64,000 nucleotides of DNA. Origin: Syntrophotalea acetylenivorans. Lineage in GTDB: Bacteria; Desulfobacterota; Desulfuromonadia; Desulfuromonadales; Syntrophotaleaceae. The stretch is from positions 3,098,001 through 3,162,000 of the forward strand of contig NZ_CP015519.1 of NCBI RefSeq assembly GCF_001887775.1. Reading direction: 5' to 3'. Made by a program: the position numbers and the translations under genes. The notes under the pieces are model-generated. The model made no database searches and was not told where the DNA came from. It saw nothing but the letters and a program-made list of their open reading frames with translations. Position 1 is the first letter of the stretch; every line of letters begins with the position of its first letter. Shown piece after piece: positions 51,165-61,015 of the stretch.

Positions 51165-52601
51165 TTATTCCCCGGCCAGCTTCTTCTTCAACAATTCGTT
51201 GAGGGTCGCCGGATTGGCTTTGCCTTTGCTGGCTTTCATGATCTGGCCGACGAAGAAGCCGAGCAGCTTCTCTTTACCTCCCCGATACTCGGCGACCTGC
51301 CCGGGATTGGCGGCCAGTACTTCATCGACCAGGGGCTCGATAGCGCTCAGGTCGGTAACCTGTTTCAGACCCTGTTCTTCGATAATAGTATCGGCATCCT
51401 TCCCCGATTTCCACATGGCGTCGAAGACTTTTTTAGCAATTTTGCCGGAGATGGTGTTGTCGTCGATGCGCTTCAGCATGCCGGCCAGCAACTGCGGTGT
51501 CACCGGACAATCGTTGATTTCCAGGCCATTGTCATTCAGGGCGCGCTGGACCTCACCCATCACCCAGTTGGAGCAGAGTTTGCCGTTGCCATGCAGTTTA
51601 ACCAGGGCATCGTAATAGTCGGCAATGGCGCGCTCGGCGGCCAGCACCTCGGCATCGTAGCGGGGGATATCGTATTCCTCGACGAAACGCTCGATCTTGG
51701 CAGCGGGCAGTTCGGGCAACTCACGGCGAGCCCTCTCGATCCACTCTTCGGAGACCAGTAAAGGTACCAGGTCGGGATCGGGGAAGTAGCGGTAGTCGTG
51801 GGCCTCTTCTTTACCGCGCATGGAGCGGGTGGTGCCGCTGGCGGTGTCGAACAGGCGGGTTTCCTGAACCACCCGGCCACCTTCTTCCAGAATGTCGGCC
51901 TGACGTTCAATCTCGTAGTCGATGGCTTGTTTGATAAAGCGGAAGGAGTTGATGTTCTTCAGCTCGGCGCGGGTGCCGAACTCCTTCTGCCCCCAGGGCC
52001 GAATGGAGACGTTGGCGTCGCAACGGAAGGAGCCTTCTTCCAGATTGCCGTCGCAGACGCCGAGGTAGACCACGATCTGATGCAGTTTCTTCAGGTAGGC
52101 GATGGCCTCATCGGAAGAGCGCATATCGGGTTCGGAGACAATCTCCATCAGCGGGGTGCAGGCCCGGTTGAGGTCGACTCGTGACCCTGCTTCGTTGCCG
52201 TGGAGCAACTTGCCGGCGTCTTCTTCCATGTGAATACGGGTGATGCCGATGGTTTTACTGCCATCGTCGGTCTCTATGTCGAGGCGACCGTGTTCGCAGA
52301 TCGGCAGCTCGAACTGGGAGATCTGGTAGCCCTTGGGCAGATCGGGATAGAAGTAGTTCTTGCGGGCGAAGATCGACCGGGGGGCGATGGTGCATTCGGT
52401 AGCCAGACCGGTTCGAATGGCATACTCGACCACCTTTTTATTCAGCACCGGCAGGGCGCCGGGAAGTCCCAGGCAGACCGGGCAGGTCTGGGAGTTGGGC
52501 TCGTTGCCGAAGGTGGTGGAGCAGTTACAAAAGATCTTGGTGTCGGTAGTGAGCTGAGCATGGACCTCCAGCCCGATGACGACTTCATATTTGGATAGCA
52601 T
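51165..52601 (-). CDS. gatB: Asp-tRNA(Asn)/Glu-tRNA(Gln) amidotransferase subunit B
   Basis: The 478-residue subunit binds the misacylated tRNA and carries the kinase-like activating site. The N-terminus ([19 protein letters not shown]) has the Cys-rich zinc site region (CNCSTTFG ... CPVCLGLPG). [14 protein letters not shown] and the C-terminal YqeY-like tail ([13 protein letters not shown]) follow. With gatC and gatA it forms the heterotrimer for indirect Gln- and/or Asn-tRNA formation. Confidence 0.96.
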   Translation of the reverse strand: MLSKYEVVIGLEVHAQLTTDTKIFCNCSTTFGNEPNSQTCPVCLGLPGALPVLNKKVVEYAIRTGLATECTIAPRSIFARKNYFYPDLPKGYQISQFELPICEHGRLDIETDDGSKTIGITRIHMEEDAGKLLHGNEAGSRVDLNRACTPLMEIVSEPDMRSSDEAIAYLKKLHQIVVYLGVCDGNLEEGSFRCDANVSIRPWGQKEFGTRAELKNINSFRFIKQAIDYEIERQADILEEGGRVVQETRLFDTASGTTRSMRGKEEAHDYRYFPDPDLVPLLVSEEWIERARRELPELPAAKIERFVEEYDIPRYDAEVLAAERAIADYYDALVKLHGNGKLCSNWVMGEVQRALNDNGLEINDCPVTPQLLAGMLKRIDDNTISGKIAKKVFDAMWKSGKDADTIIEEQGLKQVTDLSAIEPLVDEVLAANPGQVAEYRGGKEKLLGFFVGQIMKASKGKANPATLNELLKKKLAGE

Positions 52602-52682
52602 AGTTTCAATCCTTCCGGATTAGGCAGCATATTGTGAACAGAAAACAGAATCTTGGTTATGCCCTTGTCTTCAATTCTTTTT

Positions 52683-52787
52683 ACCACGCGTTCACTTCGC
52701 TCACTAGAGCACACAGAGGTCACAGAGGTCACAGAGAAAACCCGCATATTTTTCTGACCTTCTCTGTGTCCTCTGTGGTGAAACTTT
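52683..52787. repeat. Structured intergenic repeat, family B (copy 1)
   Basis: CACAGAGGTCACAGAG on the left is mirrored by CTCTGTGTCCTCTGTGGTG on the right, giving a long hairpin. It lies between gatA and gatB and splits the operon by about 260 bases. A related element is at 56866-56946. Confidence 0.75.
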
Positions 52788-52865
52788 TTGACCTTGACAG
52801 GATCATCAAGTGGAATCACGTGCATAACCAATAACAGAATTTTCGGACCCACGGCTGTCCTGGCG

Positions 52866-54323
52866 TTAAAGCGGCGCTTTTTTACAATGCCAGTCGCCGG
52901 CCTGTTCAAAGGCGTAAGCGGTTCGCAGCAGGGTCTCTTCGCCGAAGGGACGGCCGATGAGCTGCAGGCCGATGGGCAGGCCCTTTTGAGACATGCCGCA
53001 GGGCAGACTCATGCCGCAGGTTCCGGCCAGATTGACCGGAATGGTGAAGATATCCGACAGGTACATCTGCAGCGGATCGGCTGTTTTTTCGCCAATTTGA
53101 AAGGCGGGAGTCGGTGCTACCGGGGTCAGGATGACATCGACCTGGTTGAAGGCGTCGAGGAAATCCTGGCGGATCAAGGTACGAACCTTTTGGGCCTTGA
53201 GATAGTAAGCGTCGTAGTAGCCGGAGGAGAGAGCGTAGGTGCCGAGCATGATGCGGCGCTTGACTTCGGGACCGAAGCCGGCCGCGCGGCTCTGCATGTA
53301 CATATCGATAAGGCCTTGCTCTCGATCGACCCGCTGACCGTAACGCACACCGTCGTAACGGGCCAGGTTGCTCGAGGCCTCGGCGGTGGCGATGAGATAG
53401 TAGCAGGCGACGGCGTAATCGGTATGGGGCAGAGAGACTTCTACAGGTTCCGCACCGAGTTCTCTTAAGGTATCGACGGCCTTTTCCACTGCCTGCTTAA
53501 CGTCGGGGTCGAGCCCTTCGATGAAATACTCTTTGGGCAATCCGACTTTCAGGCCTTTAACCCCGTCCTTGAGGGTTGCCCGGTAGTCCGGTACCGGCAC
53601 GTCTACCGAGGTCGAGTCGGCTGGATCGTAACCGGCCACCGCCCCGAGGAGCATGGCGCAGTCTTCTACATCCCGGGTGACGGGGCCAACCTGGTCGAGG
53701 GAGGAGGCGTAGGCGATTACCCCGTAGCGGGAAACCCGGCCGTAGGTCGGTTTGAGCCCGACCACGCCGCAGTGGGATGCCGGCTGGCGGATCGAGCCGC
53801 CGGTGTCGGTGCCGAGAGTGGCTATCGCCTGACGAGCGGCGACGCAGGCCGCCGAACCGCCGGAGGAACCGCCGGGCACACAGTCAACCTTCCAGGGGTT
53901 GCGCACCGGGCCAAAGGCACTGTTCTCGTTTGAGCTGCCCATGGCGAACTCATCCATGTTGAGCTTGCCGAGGATGACAGCCCCCTGTTCCTTGAGTTTG
54001 GCTACCGCGGTGCCATTGTAAGGCGGAACAAAGTTGCTGAGAATCTTTGATGCGCAGGTGGTGCGTAGCCCTTCGGTGACAAAAATATCCTTCAGGGCCA
54101 GCGGAATGCCGGTCAGAAGAGCGTCGTCACCCGCTTTGAGACGAGCGTCGGCTGCCTCGGCCTGCAACAGGGCATCCTGCTCACAAACGGTGATAAAGGC
54201 GTTGACCCGCTCGTCGGTGGCAGCGATGCGGTCGAGAAAGGCCCGGGTCACTTCCTGTGCCGAGGTCTTACCCTCCCTGAGCAGATCGTGCAATTGGTGG
54301 ATAGTCAGGTCGGTCAGTTGCAT
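52866..54323 (-). CDS. gatA: Asp-tRNA(Asn)/Glu-tRNA(Gln) amidotransferase subunit A
   Basis: The 485-residue amidase-signature protein releases ammonia from glutamine for transamidation. The Ser-cisSer-Lys triad is visible: Lys in PLALKDIF (about 79), GGSSGGSAA and [12 protein letters not shown]. Length and N-terminus are normal. It follows gatC by 42 bases in the same direction. Confidence 0.96.
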   Translation of the reverse strand: MQLTDLTIHQLHDLLREGKTSAQEVTRAFLDRIAATDERVNAFITVCEQDALLQAEAADARLKAGDDALLTGIPLALKDIFVTEGLRTTCASKILSNFVPPYNGTAVAKLKEQGAVILGKLNMDEFAMGSSNENSAFGPVRNPWKVDCVPGGSSGGSAACVAARQAIATLGTDTGGSIRQPASHCGVVGLKPTYGRVSRYGVIAYASSLDQVGPVTRDVEDCAMLLGAVAGYDPADSTSVDVPVPDYRATLKDGVKGLKVGLPKEYFIEGLDPDVKQAVEKAVDTLRELGAEPVEVSLPHTDYAVACYYLIATAEASSNLARYDGVRYGQRVDREQGLIDMYMQSRAAGFGPEVKRRIMLGTYALSSGYYDAYYLKAQKVRTLIRQDFLDAFNQVDVILTPVAPTPAFQIGEKTADPLQMYLSDIFTIPVNLAGTCGMSLPCGMSQKGLPIGLQLIGRPFGEETLLRTAYAFEQAGDWHCKKAPL

Positions 54324-54365
54324 AATTCAATTCTCCAAAACAAAATCGCTCAGTAGCGGCGGCGA

Positions 54366-54653
54366 CTATTCAATGACTTTAGGCACCAGGAAACAACCGT
54401 CATTGGCCTCCGGCGCATTTTGCAGGGCCTTTTCGGTGCCGATGGACGGCCGCGCCGTATCTTCGCGAAAGGCGTTTTCCATCGGTACCGCATGGGCCGT
54501 GGGCACGATGTGATCGGTGTCCAGCTCGTTAAGTTTTTCAACGTAACCGAGTATGGCATCCATCTCGCTGGTCAGGGCTTCGAGTTCGTCCTTCGAAAGG
54601 GCCAGCCTCGCCAGTTGCGCAACGTGCTCAACCTGTGTTCGGGTTATCTTCAT
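54366..54653 (-). CDS. gatC: Asp-tRNA(Asn)/Glu-tRNA(Gln) amidotransferase subunit C
   Basis: The 95-residue subunit wraps around GatA and GatB and stabilises the complex. VEHVAQLARLALSKDE, LNELDTDHIVPTAHAV and the REDTARPS segment are typical. The ATG at 54653 follows GGAGG at a suitable distance and gives the usual family length; an upstream extension of 15 codons is not conserved. It is the first gene of gatCAB. Confidence 0.95.
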   Translation of the reverse strand: MKITRTQVEHVAQLARLALSKDELEALTSEMDAILGYVEKLNELDTDHIVPTAHAVPMENAFREDTARPSIGTEKALQNAPEANDGCFLVPKVIE

Positions 54654-54941
54654 ATATTCAACCTCCGTGAAAATCTGGTCTGTTCGCAATAAGAGCACAA
54701 CCTAACATGGCAAAGGCCGTTTTTTCAAGGTTTAAGGCGGCAAAGTAAGCTCTCTGTCAGGCAGGTCTGGAAGGATATTTACGGTTCCTTAAAAGCTGTT
54801 TCTGGAGTTGCTTTAGAAAAAGAAGACATTCCAATGCGTAGAGAAAATATAGATTAAAGGGGAGTGGAAATTGCATACAATCACCCTCTAGCAAGATTAA
54901 GTTGATAAAAATTGTAGGGTATTTTTGGAGTTCTAGGGAAT

Positions 54942-55841
54942 ATGACTAGTAATCGCAAGAAGTTCGGCGAAATATTGCTGGAAATGGGTGTGATCAGCGA
55001 AAATGACCTGGACACCGCTTTGTCACGTCAAAGGGTGTCAAAAAAACCACTTGGTCAAGTTTTTGAAGAGTTGGGCGTGATTTGCGACAAAGATATTCTG
55101 CGGATTCTGGCTCGACAATTTAATCTTAAAAAAGTCGAGGAGATCGGACGACCGCCGGTGCCGAAGGAAGTGCTTGAACTCATCGATGGTGAAATGGCGC
55201 TGGAAAATCTTATCTTTCCCCTTGGGATCAGTAACGGGAAACTGCTTCTTGCTACCAGCGACCCCCTGAATTTCTCTGCGATGGATAAATTGGCCTTTCG
55301 TACCGGGTTGCAGGTTGAACCCTACTTGGCAACTCCGACGGAAATTACCCGGGCCATCAAGAAATACTATCTGAAAGAAACCGCGGCGGACGATAATCAA
55401 AATCAGACGGTGCTTGTGGTAGACGATCAACAACCGTATCGAGTGACTTTGTGCAACCATCTGCAAAAAGATGGCTATACTGTAATTGAGGCTGAAAATG
55501 GTGCCGATGGCTTAAAGCAGGTTTTAAGTCATCAGCCGAAATTGATTTTGTTGGAAACGGGTTTGCGAGGCATGGACGGTAAAGATGTGTTTCGTACGTT
55601 GCAGACCAACAGTTTGACTCGCCAGGTTCCGGTGATTGCTCTTTCTTCGCGAGCTTATCCTGAGGAGGAGGCGAAATATCTCGACATGGGATTTTTCGAC
55701 TTTATTGCCAAGCCTTATAATTATGTTCGCCTGATGGCAAGGGTTCGACGAGCGTTGTGCTTTAACCGTGCATGTCCAGTTGTGAGCTTGGGTGATGTTC
55801 CGTATCCTGGCTTGAAAAAAATAGATGCCCACCAGATGTAA
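54942..55841 (+). CDS. MshEN domain plus receiver domain protein (phosphoacceptor Asp replaced by Glu)
   Basis: Residues 1-145 look like the N-terminal domain of type II secretion/pilus ATPases (MshEN): KKFGEILLEMGVI ... LDTALSRQ and PLGQVFEELGVI are the paired motifs known to bind cyclic di-GMP in MshE. A response-regulator receiver follows (about 155-280). Its acidic pair (VVDDQQ, about 160-161), the Ser (ALSS, about 235) and the Lys (AKPY, 257) are kept. The phosphoacceptor is Glu205 (LILLETGLRGMDG) where Asp is expected. It may thus be locked in an active-like state or be phosphorylation-independent. No ATPase or output domain is present. The role is probably in pilus, secretion or motility control, inferred from domains only. 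Confidence 0.85.
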   Translation: MTSNRKKFGEILLEMGVISENDLDTALSRQRVSKKPLGQVFEELGVICDKDILRILARQFNLKKVEEIGRPPVPKEVLELIDGEMALENLIFPLGISNGKLLLATSDPLNFSAMDKLAFRTGLQVEPYLATPTEITRAIKKYYLKETAADDNQNQTVLVVDDQQPYRVTLCNHLQKDGYTVIEAENGADGLKQVLSHQPKLILLETGLRGMDGKDVFRTLQTNSLTRQVPVIALSSRAYPEEEAKYLDMGFFDFIAKPYNYVRLMARVRRALCFNRACPVVSLGDVPYPGLKKIDAHQM

Positions 55842-56012
55842 ACTTTAAACCTTTTGGTGCGTCTCTTTATAAAAATAGGGTGCCGGTTGCGGATGGAAAT
55901 TTTGCTTGCTTTCTGATTAGGTCGTGATAAAAGTAGGTTCGTTCTAATTGAAAAGGTACCGATTACCTGAAACACTTTGTTTTTCCTTGCGACGATGAAA
56001 AGGAGAGTTTTT

Positions 56013-56684
56013 ATGAAACGCATTTTGATCTGTATATCTATTGCCTGTCTTATTTTGGCCGGTTGCAGCCAGCCCATGACCCGTACCCAGAAAGGGACCG
56101 CTATTGGTGCCGGTGCCGGTGCGGTGGTCGGCGCAGGTCTCGGCCAGTTGATTGGCGGCGACACGGAAGGGACCCTGATCGGTGCCGGTATCGGTGCTGC
56201 CTTGGGTGGCACCGCCGGTGGTTTCTTCGCCAATTATATGGAGAAGCAGGAAATTGCCATGAATCAGGCTCTGGCCGGTGTCGAAGGCGCCAGTGTTCAG
56301 CGTGATATGGAAGTTTTGGCGGTTACTTTCAAGTCGGATGTGCTGTTCGATGTGAACTCCTACGCTTTGAAGCCGGGCGGTTACGACGAGCTGCAACGGG
56401 TTTCTCAGGTACTGAACAACTATCCCCAGACCAACATTCAGGTCGCCGGTCATACCGACAGTACCGGTAGTGAAGCCTATAACCAAAAGCTTTCCGAGCA
56501 ACGGGCAATGGCCGTCAAGAATATGCTGGCCGGATACGGGGTATCGGCTATGCGCCTGACCACGATTGGTTTCGGCGAGACCAAGCCCATAGCCAGTAAC
56601 GTCACCGAAAGCGGTCGGCAGTTGAACCGCCGGGTGGCGATCACCATTACTCCCCGTCAGCAACAGCAACAGTATCAGAATTAA
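56013..56684 (+). CDS. OmpA-family lipoprotein with glycine-zipper segment
   Basis: The 223-residue lipoprotein has a signal peptide ending in the lipobox LAGC (Cys about 19), so it is lipid-anchored. A Gly/Ala-rich zipper of about 60 residues (GAGAGAVVGAGLG, GAGIGAALGG) follows. The C-terminal OmpA-like domain (VAGHTDSTGSEAYN, LSEQRAMAVKNML, NRRVAITI) binds peptidoglycan. It probably tethers the outer membrane to the wall. The ATG at 56013 has an AAAGGAGAG site; the longer frame is not needed. Confidence 0.92.
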   Translation: MKRILICISIACLILAGCSQPMTRTQKGTAIGAGAGAVVGAGLGQLIGGDTEGTLIGAGIGAALGGTAGGFFANYMEKQEIAMNQALAGVEGASVQRDMEVLAVTFKSDVLFDVNSYALKPGGYDELQRVSQVLNNYPQTNIQVAGHTDSTGSEAYNQKLSEQRAMAVKNMLAGYGVSAMRLTTIGFGETKPIASNVTESGRQLNRRVAITITPRQQQQQYQN

Positions 56685-56725
56685 ATAGGCTTCTTAGCCA
56701 CGGTATAGCAGGTTTGCTTTGAAAC

Positions 56726-56756
56726 GCCCGTTCCTTAGTCAGGAACGGGCTTTTTT
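56726..56756 (+). terminator. Terminator of the OmpA-lipoprotein gene
   Basis: GCCCGTTCCT (56726-56735) pairs perfectly with AGGAACGGGC (56741-56750) and is followed by six T. Confidence 0.93.
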
Positions 56757-56865
56757 ACTGCCAGTTTGAGCCGGTGTGCTTGACCTATTGGTCGGAAGGT
56801 ATTTTAATGTCTATATGTATTGAGAGGTGAATCTTCGGTCCACCCACCCTCAGGGAAGATTTTTA

Positions 56866-56946
56866 CCACAGAGACCACAGAGTAAGACAAGGCCTTCGAT
56901 TGAAGTAGGTGCTCCCGGGTTTCTTCGTGTGTTCTGTGGTGAATGT
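56866..56946. repeat. Structured intergenic repeat, family B (copy 2)
   Basis: ACCACAGAGACCACAGAG on the left is mirrored by TGTGTTCTGTGGTG on the right, like the copy between gatA and gatB. It lies in the 353-base gap before acnB. Confidence 0.7.
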
Positions 56947-57037
56947 TTGTTTTTTGGACTTGTCCGACAAAATGCTGTTCTGTCAGCTGCCGGGTGTTTA
57001 AGCTTTCTTTACGACCCTGGAGATAAGGATGTTTATT

Positions 57038-59571
57038 ATGCTGGATGCCTACCTGCAACATCAATCCGAACGAAACCGACAGGGTATTCCGCCGTTGCCG
57101 CTGAATGCGGAACAGGTGACCGGTTTATGCGAACTGCTCTGCGAACCTCCAGCAGGGCGGGAAGAGCTCTTGTTGGCCCTGCTGACGGACCGGGTACCAC
57201 CGGGGGTGGACGAGGCCGCTCAAGTCAAGGCGGATTTTCTCGGGCGAATACTACGGCAAGAAATCAGTTCGCCTCTACTCGATGCCGAGGGAGCCATTGA
57301 CCTGCTTGCCGCCATGATGGGAGGCTACAATATCCCTCCCCTGGTAGCCGCTCTTGATGATCCTGAGTTGGGTGTTAGAGCCGCTGCAGCACTTTCCGGA
57401 CTGATTCTGGTTTACGATGCTTTTGATCAGGTGTTGGCCAAAACTGAGACGAACCCTCTGGCTCGGCAGGTTGTCGAATCCTGGGCCGCGGCTGACTGGT
57501 TTGTACGCCGCTTGCCTCTGCCCCAGCAGTTACGGGTCAAGATCTTCAAGGTTGAAGGGGAAATCAATACCGACGATTTTTCGCCGGCCAGCGATGCCTG
57601 GAGTCGGCCCGATATCCCCCTGCATGCTCTGGCGATGGGTCGCAGTCGTTTTGCCGGCGGCATCGAAACGATCGCTAGCTGGCGTGCTGCAGGCCATCAA
57701 GTGGCCTTTGCCGGCGATGTGGTCGGTACCGGCTCTTCCCGCAAATCCGCCTGCAACAGCCTGCTCTGGCACATTGGCGAGGATATTCCCGGCGTGCCCA
57801 ACAAGCGAAGGGGCGGCGTGGTCCTTGGTGGCGTCATTGCACCGATTTTCTTTAATACTGCACAAGATTCGGGGCTTTGCCGCTGGAGCTGGACATCAGC
57901 GCCCTTCGGCATGGCGCCGAAGTGGTCATCGACACGCTTGCCGGTGAAATTCGCGACGAAACCGGCAACGTATTGACGACCTTTTCGTTGCGGCCCGATA
58001 CACTGGCTGATGAATACCGGGCGGGCGGTCGCATCCCGCTGATTATCGGCCGGGCTTTGACCGAACGGGCTTGCCGGGCGTTGAAATTGGAATCATGCAC
58101 GTTGTTTGCCGAGGCACAGAATCCACAACCGAAGGCTGGGCAGGGTTACAGTCTGGCGCAAAAACTGGTGGGCAAGGCCTGCGGTCTGCCGGGGGTATTG
58201 CCCGGTACGGCCTGTGAGCCGCGTATGACCACCGTCGGTTCTCAGGATACCACCGGTCCCATGACCGCCGACGAGCTTAAGGAGCTGGCCTGCCTCAAGT
58301 TTCAGGCGCCTTTATTCATGCAGTCCTTTTGCCATACCGCGGCCTATCCCAAACCGTCCGATGTGCTTATGCACCGTAAACTGCCCGACTTTATCAGTGA
58401 ACGGGGAGGCGTGGCGCTGCGTCCCGGCGACGGGGTCATTCACTGCTGGTTGAACCGTCTGTTGCTGCCCGACACCGTCGGCACCGGAGGCGATTCCCAC
58501 ACCCGCTTCCCCTTGGGCATCTCCTTTCCGGCCGGTTCCGGTTTGGTGGCCTTTGCCGGGGCCTTGGGTTTTATGCCCCTGGATATGCCCGAGTCTGTTT
58601 TGGTGCGGTTCAAGGGGACCTTGAAGCCGGGCATCACCCTGCGTGATTTGGTCAACGCCATTCCCTATGCCGCTATTCAGCAGGGACTGCTGACCGTGCC
58701 GAAAAAGAACAAGAAAAATATTTTCAACGGCCGCATTCTGGAGATGGAGGGACTGCCTGACCTCAGTGTCGAACAGGCTTTTGAGCTGACCTGCGCCGCG
58801 GCCGAACGGAGTGCCGCCGCCACCTGTATCGATCTCTCCGAAGCCAGTGTGGCCACCTTTCTACGTTCCAATATCGCCCTGATGCGGCGCATGATCTCTG
58901 ATGGTTATCAGGATGCAGCAACTTTGCAGGCACGTATCGACGCTGCCGAGAACTGGCTGCAAAAGCCGCAACTTCTGCGGGCCGATGGCCATGCCGAGTA
59001 TGCCGCGGTGATTGAAATCGATCTGGATCAAATCGATGAACCCCTGGTTTGCTGCCCCAACGACCCCGACGACGTTAAACCCCTGTCGGCTGTAGCCGAA
59101 CAAGCGATCGACGATGTCTTCATCGGTTCCTGCATGTCCAATATCGGTCAGTTTCGCGCCGCTGCTGCCCTTTGGCGGGGGCAGGAATATACCGGTGCAG
59201 TGCGTACCTGGCTTTGCCCTCCGACACGCATGGATCAGCGGCAACTTAAAGAAGAGGGGCTGTTTACTTTGTTTAGCGCCATCGGTGGACGGATCGAACC
59301 CGCCGGTTGTTCTTTATGCATGGGTAACCAGGCCCGGGTACCCGATAAGGTTCAGGTTTTTTCCACCTCCACCCGCAACTTCGATAATCGCCTGGGCGAT
59401 GGTGCCCAGGTCTATCTCGGTTCGGCAGAGCTGGCTGCCATGGTCAGCATGCTCGGCCGCATGCCGAGCGTCGAGGAGTATTTTAAGCTTTTTGCAGAAA
59501 AGGTTGCGCCCGTTGCCGACGAGGTATATCGCGGGTTGCAGTTTGATGAAATGGAGGGCTACCAGTCTTAG
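57038..59571 (+). pseudogene. acnB: Aconitate hydratase B (AcnB), frameshifted as sequenced
   Basis: Both frames together make a full AcnB of about 840 residues, the TCA-cycle enzyme isomerising citrate to isocitrate. The N-terminal part has the HEAT-like AcnB domain and the swivel domain (GETNTDDLSP-type NTDDFSPASDAWSRPD, GTGSSRKSA). The rest contains the substrate site ([12 protein letters not shown]) and the Fe-S Cys residues ([17 protein letters not shown]). The break is at a run of four G (57871-57874); one more G gives [13 protein letters not shown] as in E. coli. The ATG at 57038 matches the E. coli start (MLEEY). A sequencing error is likely. Confidence 0.9.
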
Positions 59572-59622
59572 CCGGCAAACAGTAGCAGTTCTGTCACGTC
59601 CTAAAATAGATTGACGGTTTTT

Positions 59623-60465
59623 TCAAGCCACCTCCCTTGCGGAGGTGGCTTTCTTATGTACTTCTTCTGGTGTTTTCATGTCTAAGCTGAGGTGTGGCCT
59701 CAGACGATTGTAGGTATCGACGGATTCCCGCACCAAACCCTTCAACTCACTCAAAGTCCGGCACTTGGTGATCAGAAACTCCTGCTTCAAAATACCATTT
59801 ACCCTCTCGGCCAAAGCGTTCTGATAACAATCATAGCCATCTGTCATTGACGGCGTCATACCATGACGCTTTAGCTCTTGCTGGTAGATCGCTGAACAAT
59901 ATTGTAGACCTCGGTCTGAATGGTGTATTAACGCTCGGCTTGTCTGTCGTTGCTTAGCTGCCCGACGTAAAGCTTTTACGACCCTGTCAGCACGCATATT
60001 GTCACTGACTTCATAACCCATGATTTTGCGGCTATAGGCATCTGTGACCAATGATAGATAGTGAACACCTTCATCCGTTTCAACGTAGGTAATATCGCTC
60101 ACAAAGGCTTGTTCGGCACAGCTGATCTCTTGACTGCCTAAACGATTCGGGTATTTCTTCATCCAATGTTTGCTGTGCGTCGTTTTTGTGTAGCGCTTGA
60201 TCGGTGTCACCAGCAGTTGATGCGCTCTCAAATAGTCAAAAAAAGCGTCACGCCCCAACTTTATTCCCTGCTCAACAAACATGGGTTTCAACAAAAAATA
60301 CAGTTTGCGCGTACCAAGCCGCGGCATAAACCGTCTGACCTCCATCACCATTGACTTGACGGGTGCCAACTCTATGCTGCGCTGCTCACTGCGTTTTTCT
60401 CTTTGATAAACGGCTTGCCGGGTGATGCCAAGGAGCTTACAAGCGCGGCTTAGACTCAGCCCTTT
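59623..60465 (-). CDS. IS3-family transposase OrfB (DDE integrase core)
   Basis: This is the catalytic part of the transposase, about 280 residues, made as an OrfAB fusion by -1 frameshifting. The DDE residues are seen in FVSDITYVE (Asp), IHHSDRGLQY (Asp) and ALAERVNGILK (Glu). An internal ATG at 60369 could give a separate OrfB. A small palindrome (AAGCCACCTCC/GGAGGTGGCTT, 59625-59651) overlaps the end of the gene and may stop outside transcription from entering the element. Confidence 0.93.
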   Translation of the reverse strand, partial: KGLSLSRACKLLGITRQAVYQREKRSEQRSIELAPVKSMVMEVRRFMPRLGTRKLYFLLKPMFVEQGIKLGRDAFFDYLRAHQLLVTPIKRYTKTTHSKHWMKKYPNRLGSQEISCAEQAFVSDITYVETDEGVHYLSLVTDAYSRKIMGYEVSDNMRADRVVKALRRAAKQRQTSRALIHHSDRGLQYCSAIYQQELKRHGMTPSMTDGYDCYQNALAERVNGILKQEFLITKCRTLSELKGLVRESVDTYNRLRPHLSLDMKTPEEVHKKATSAREVA

Positions 60466-60857
60466 TTGTTTTTGAAGGCGTCTCGCTCCTTGGCAATATA
60501 CTTTTTTCGCAGTCCCGTTCCGTGCTCTGCATCCAGGATATCCACCACTTCATTCAACAACAGATTGCGAAGACGTTCATCCTCAAGTTCGCGCTCGAGT
60601 CGCTTGATTTTCTGTGCGGGACTTTCTTTGGCTTTGGGAGATTTGGGCATGGTCATCCTCACAGGTTGGGTCCAATCCAGCCTTCCGTGTTTTCGCAACC
60701 ATTTTAACACTGTCGAGCGGCCCTGGATGCCATAAATCTTCTGAGCCTGCTTGTAGGTCATGTCGCCTTTTTCTACGGCAGCAACCACCTGCAATTTAAA
60801 GCCCATGGTGTAATCACGTTGAGTACGTCTCTTCCGCTTACTTTCTGCTGTGTCCAT
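60456..60857 (-). CDS. IS3-family transposase OrfA (helix-turn-helix)
   Basis: The 133-residue protein has an N-terminal helix-turn-helix (QVVAAVEKGDMTYKQAQKIYGI, then RSTVLKWLRKHG) for binding the element ends. A C-terminal leucine zipper-like coiled coil (AQKIKRLERELEDERL) follows. The ATG at 60857 has a perfect AGGAGG site. The end carries an A-rich run (60463-60474) where -1 slippage joins it to OrfB, as in other IS3 elements. Confidence 0.92.
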   Translation of the reverse strand: MDTAESKRKRRTQRDYTMGFKLQVVAAVEKGDMTYKQAQKIYGIQGRSTVLKWLRKHGRLDWTQPVRMTMPKSPKAKESPAQKIKRLERELEDERLRNLLLNEVVDILDAEHGTGLRKKYIAKERDAFKNKKG

Positions 60858-60910
60858 AAATAAGCCTCCTAGCTGTAAACTTATTTCAGGACGGGACATT
60901 CAGTCAAAAA

Positions 60911-60944
60911 AGGCCGTCTCCCAAATCGGGAGACGGCCTTTTGG
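60911..60944 (+). terminator. Original terminator of acnB, separated by the IS
   Basis: AGGCCGTCTCCC (60911-60922) pairs perfectly with GGGAGACGGCCT (60928-60939) and is followed by a T-rich tail. It now lies beyond the IS element, 1.3 kb after acnB. Confidence 0.85.
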
Positions 60945-61015
60945 TTTGCGCCTAAAGTCTTTCTTTTAGTAGTTGCGTTTTGAGTGACCAGGCAAACGGT
61001 TATGAGAAGCCTTTA

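Larger units (their letters stand above)
59592..60898 (-). mobile_element. Complete IS3-family insertion sequence
   Basis: The 1307-base element has imperfect inverted ends, TGTCACGTCCTAAAATA on the left and, on the other strand, TGTCCCGTCCTGAAATA on the right. It is flanked by a TTC direct repeat that could be a 3-base target duplication. It encodes orfA and orfB with an A-rich slippage region between them. It lies 20 bases after the acnB stop and separates the gene from the terminator at 60911-60944. The intact ends and frames suggest a recent insertion. Confidence 0.88.
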
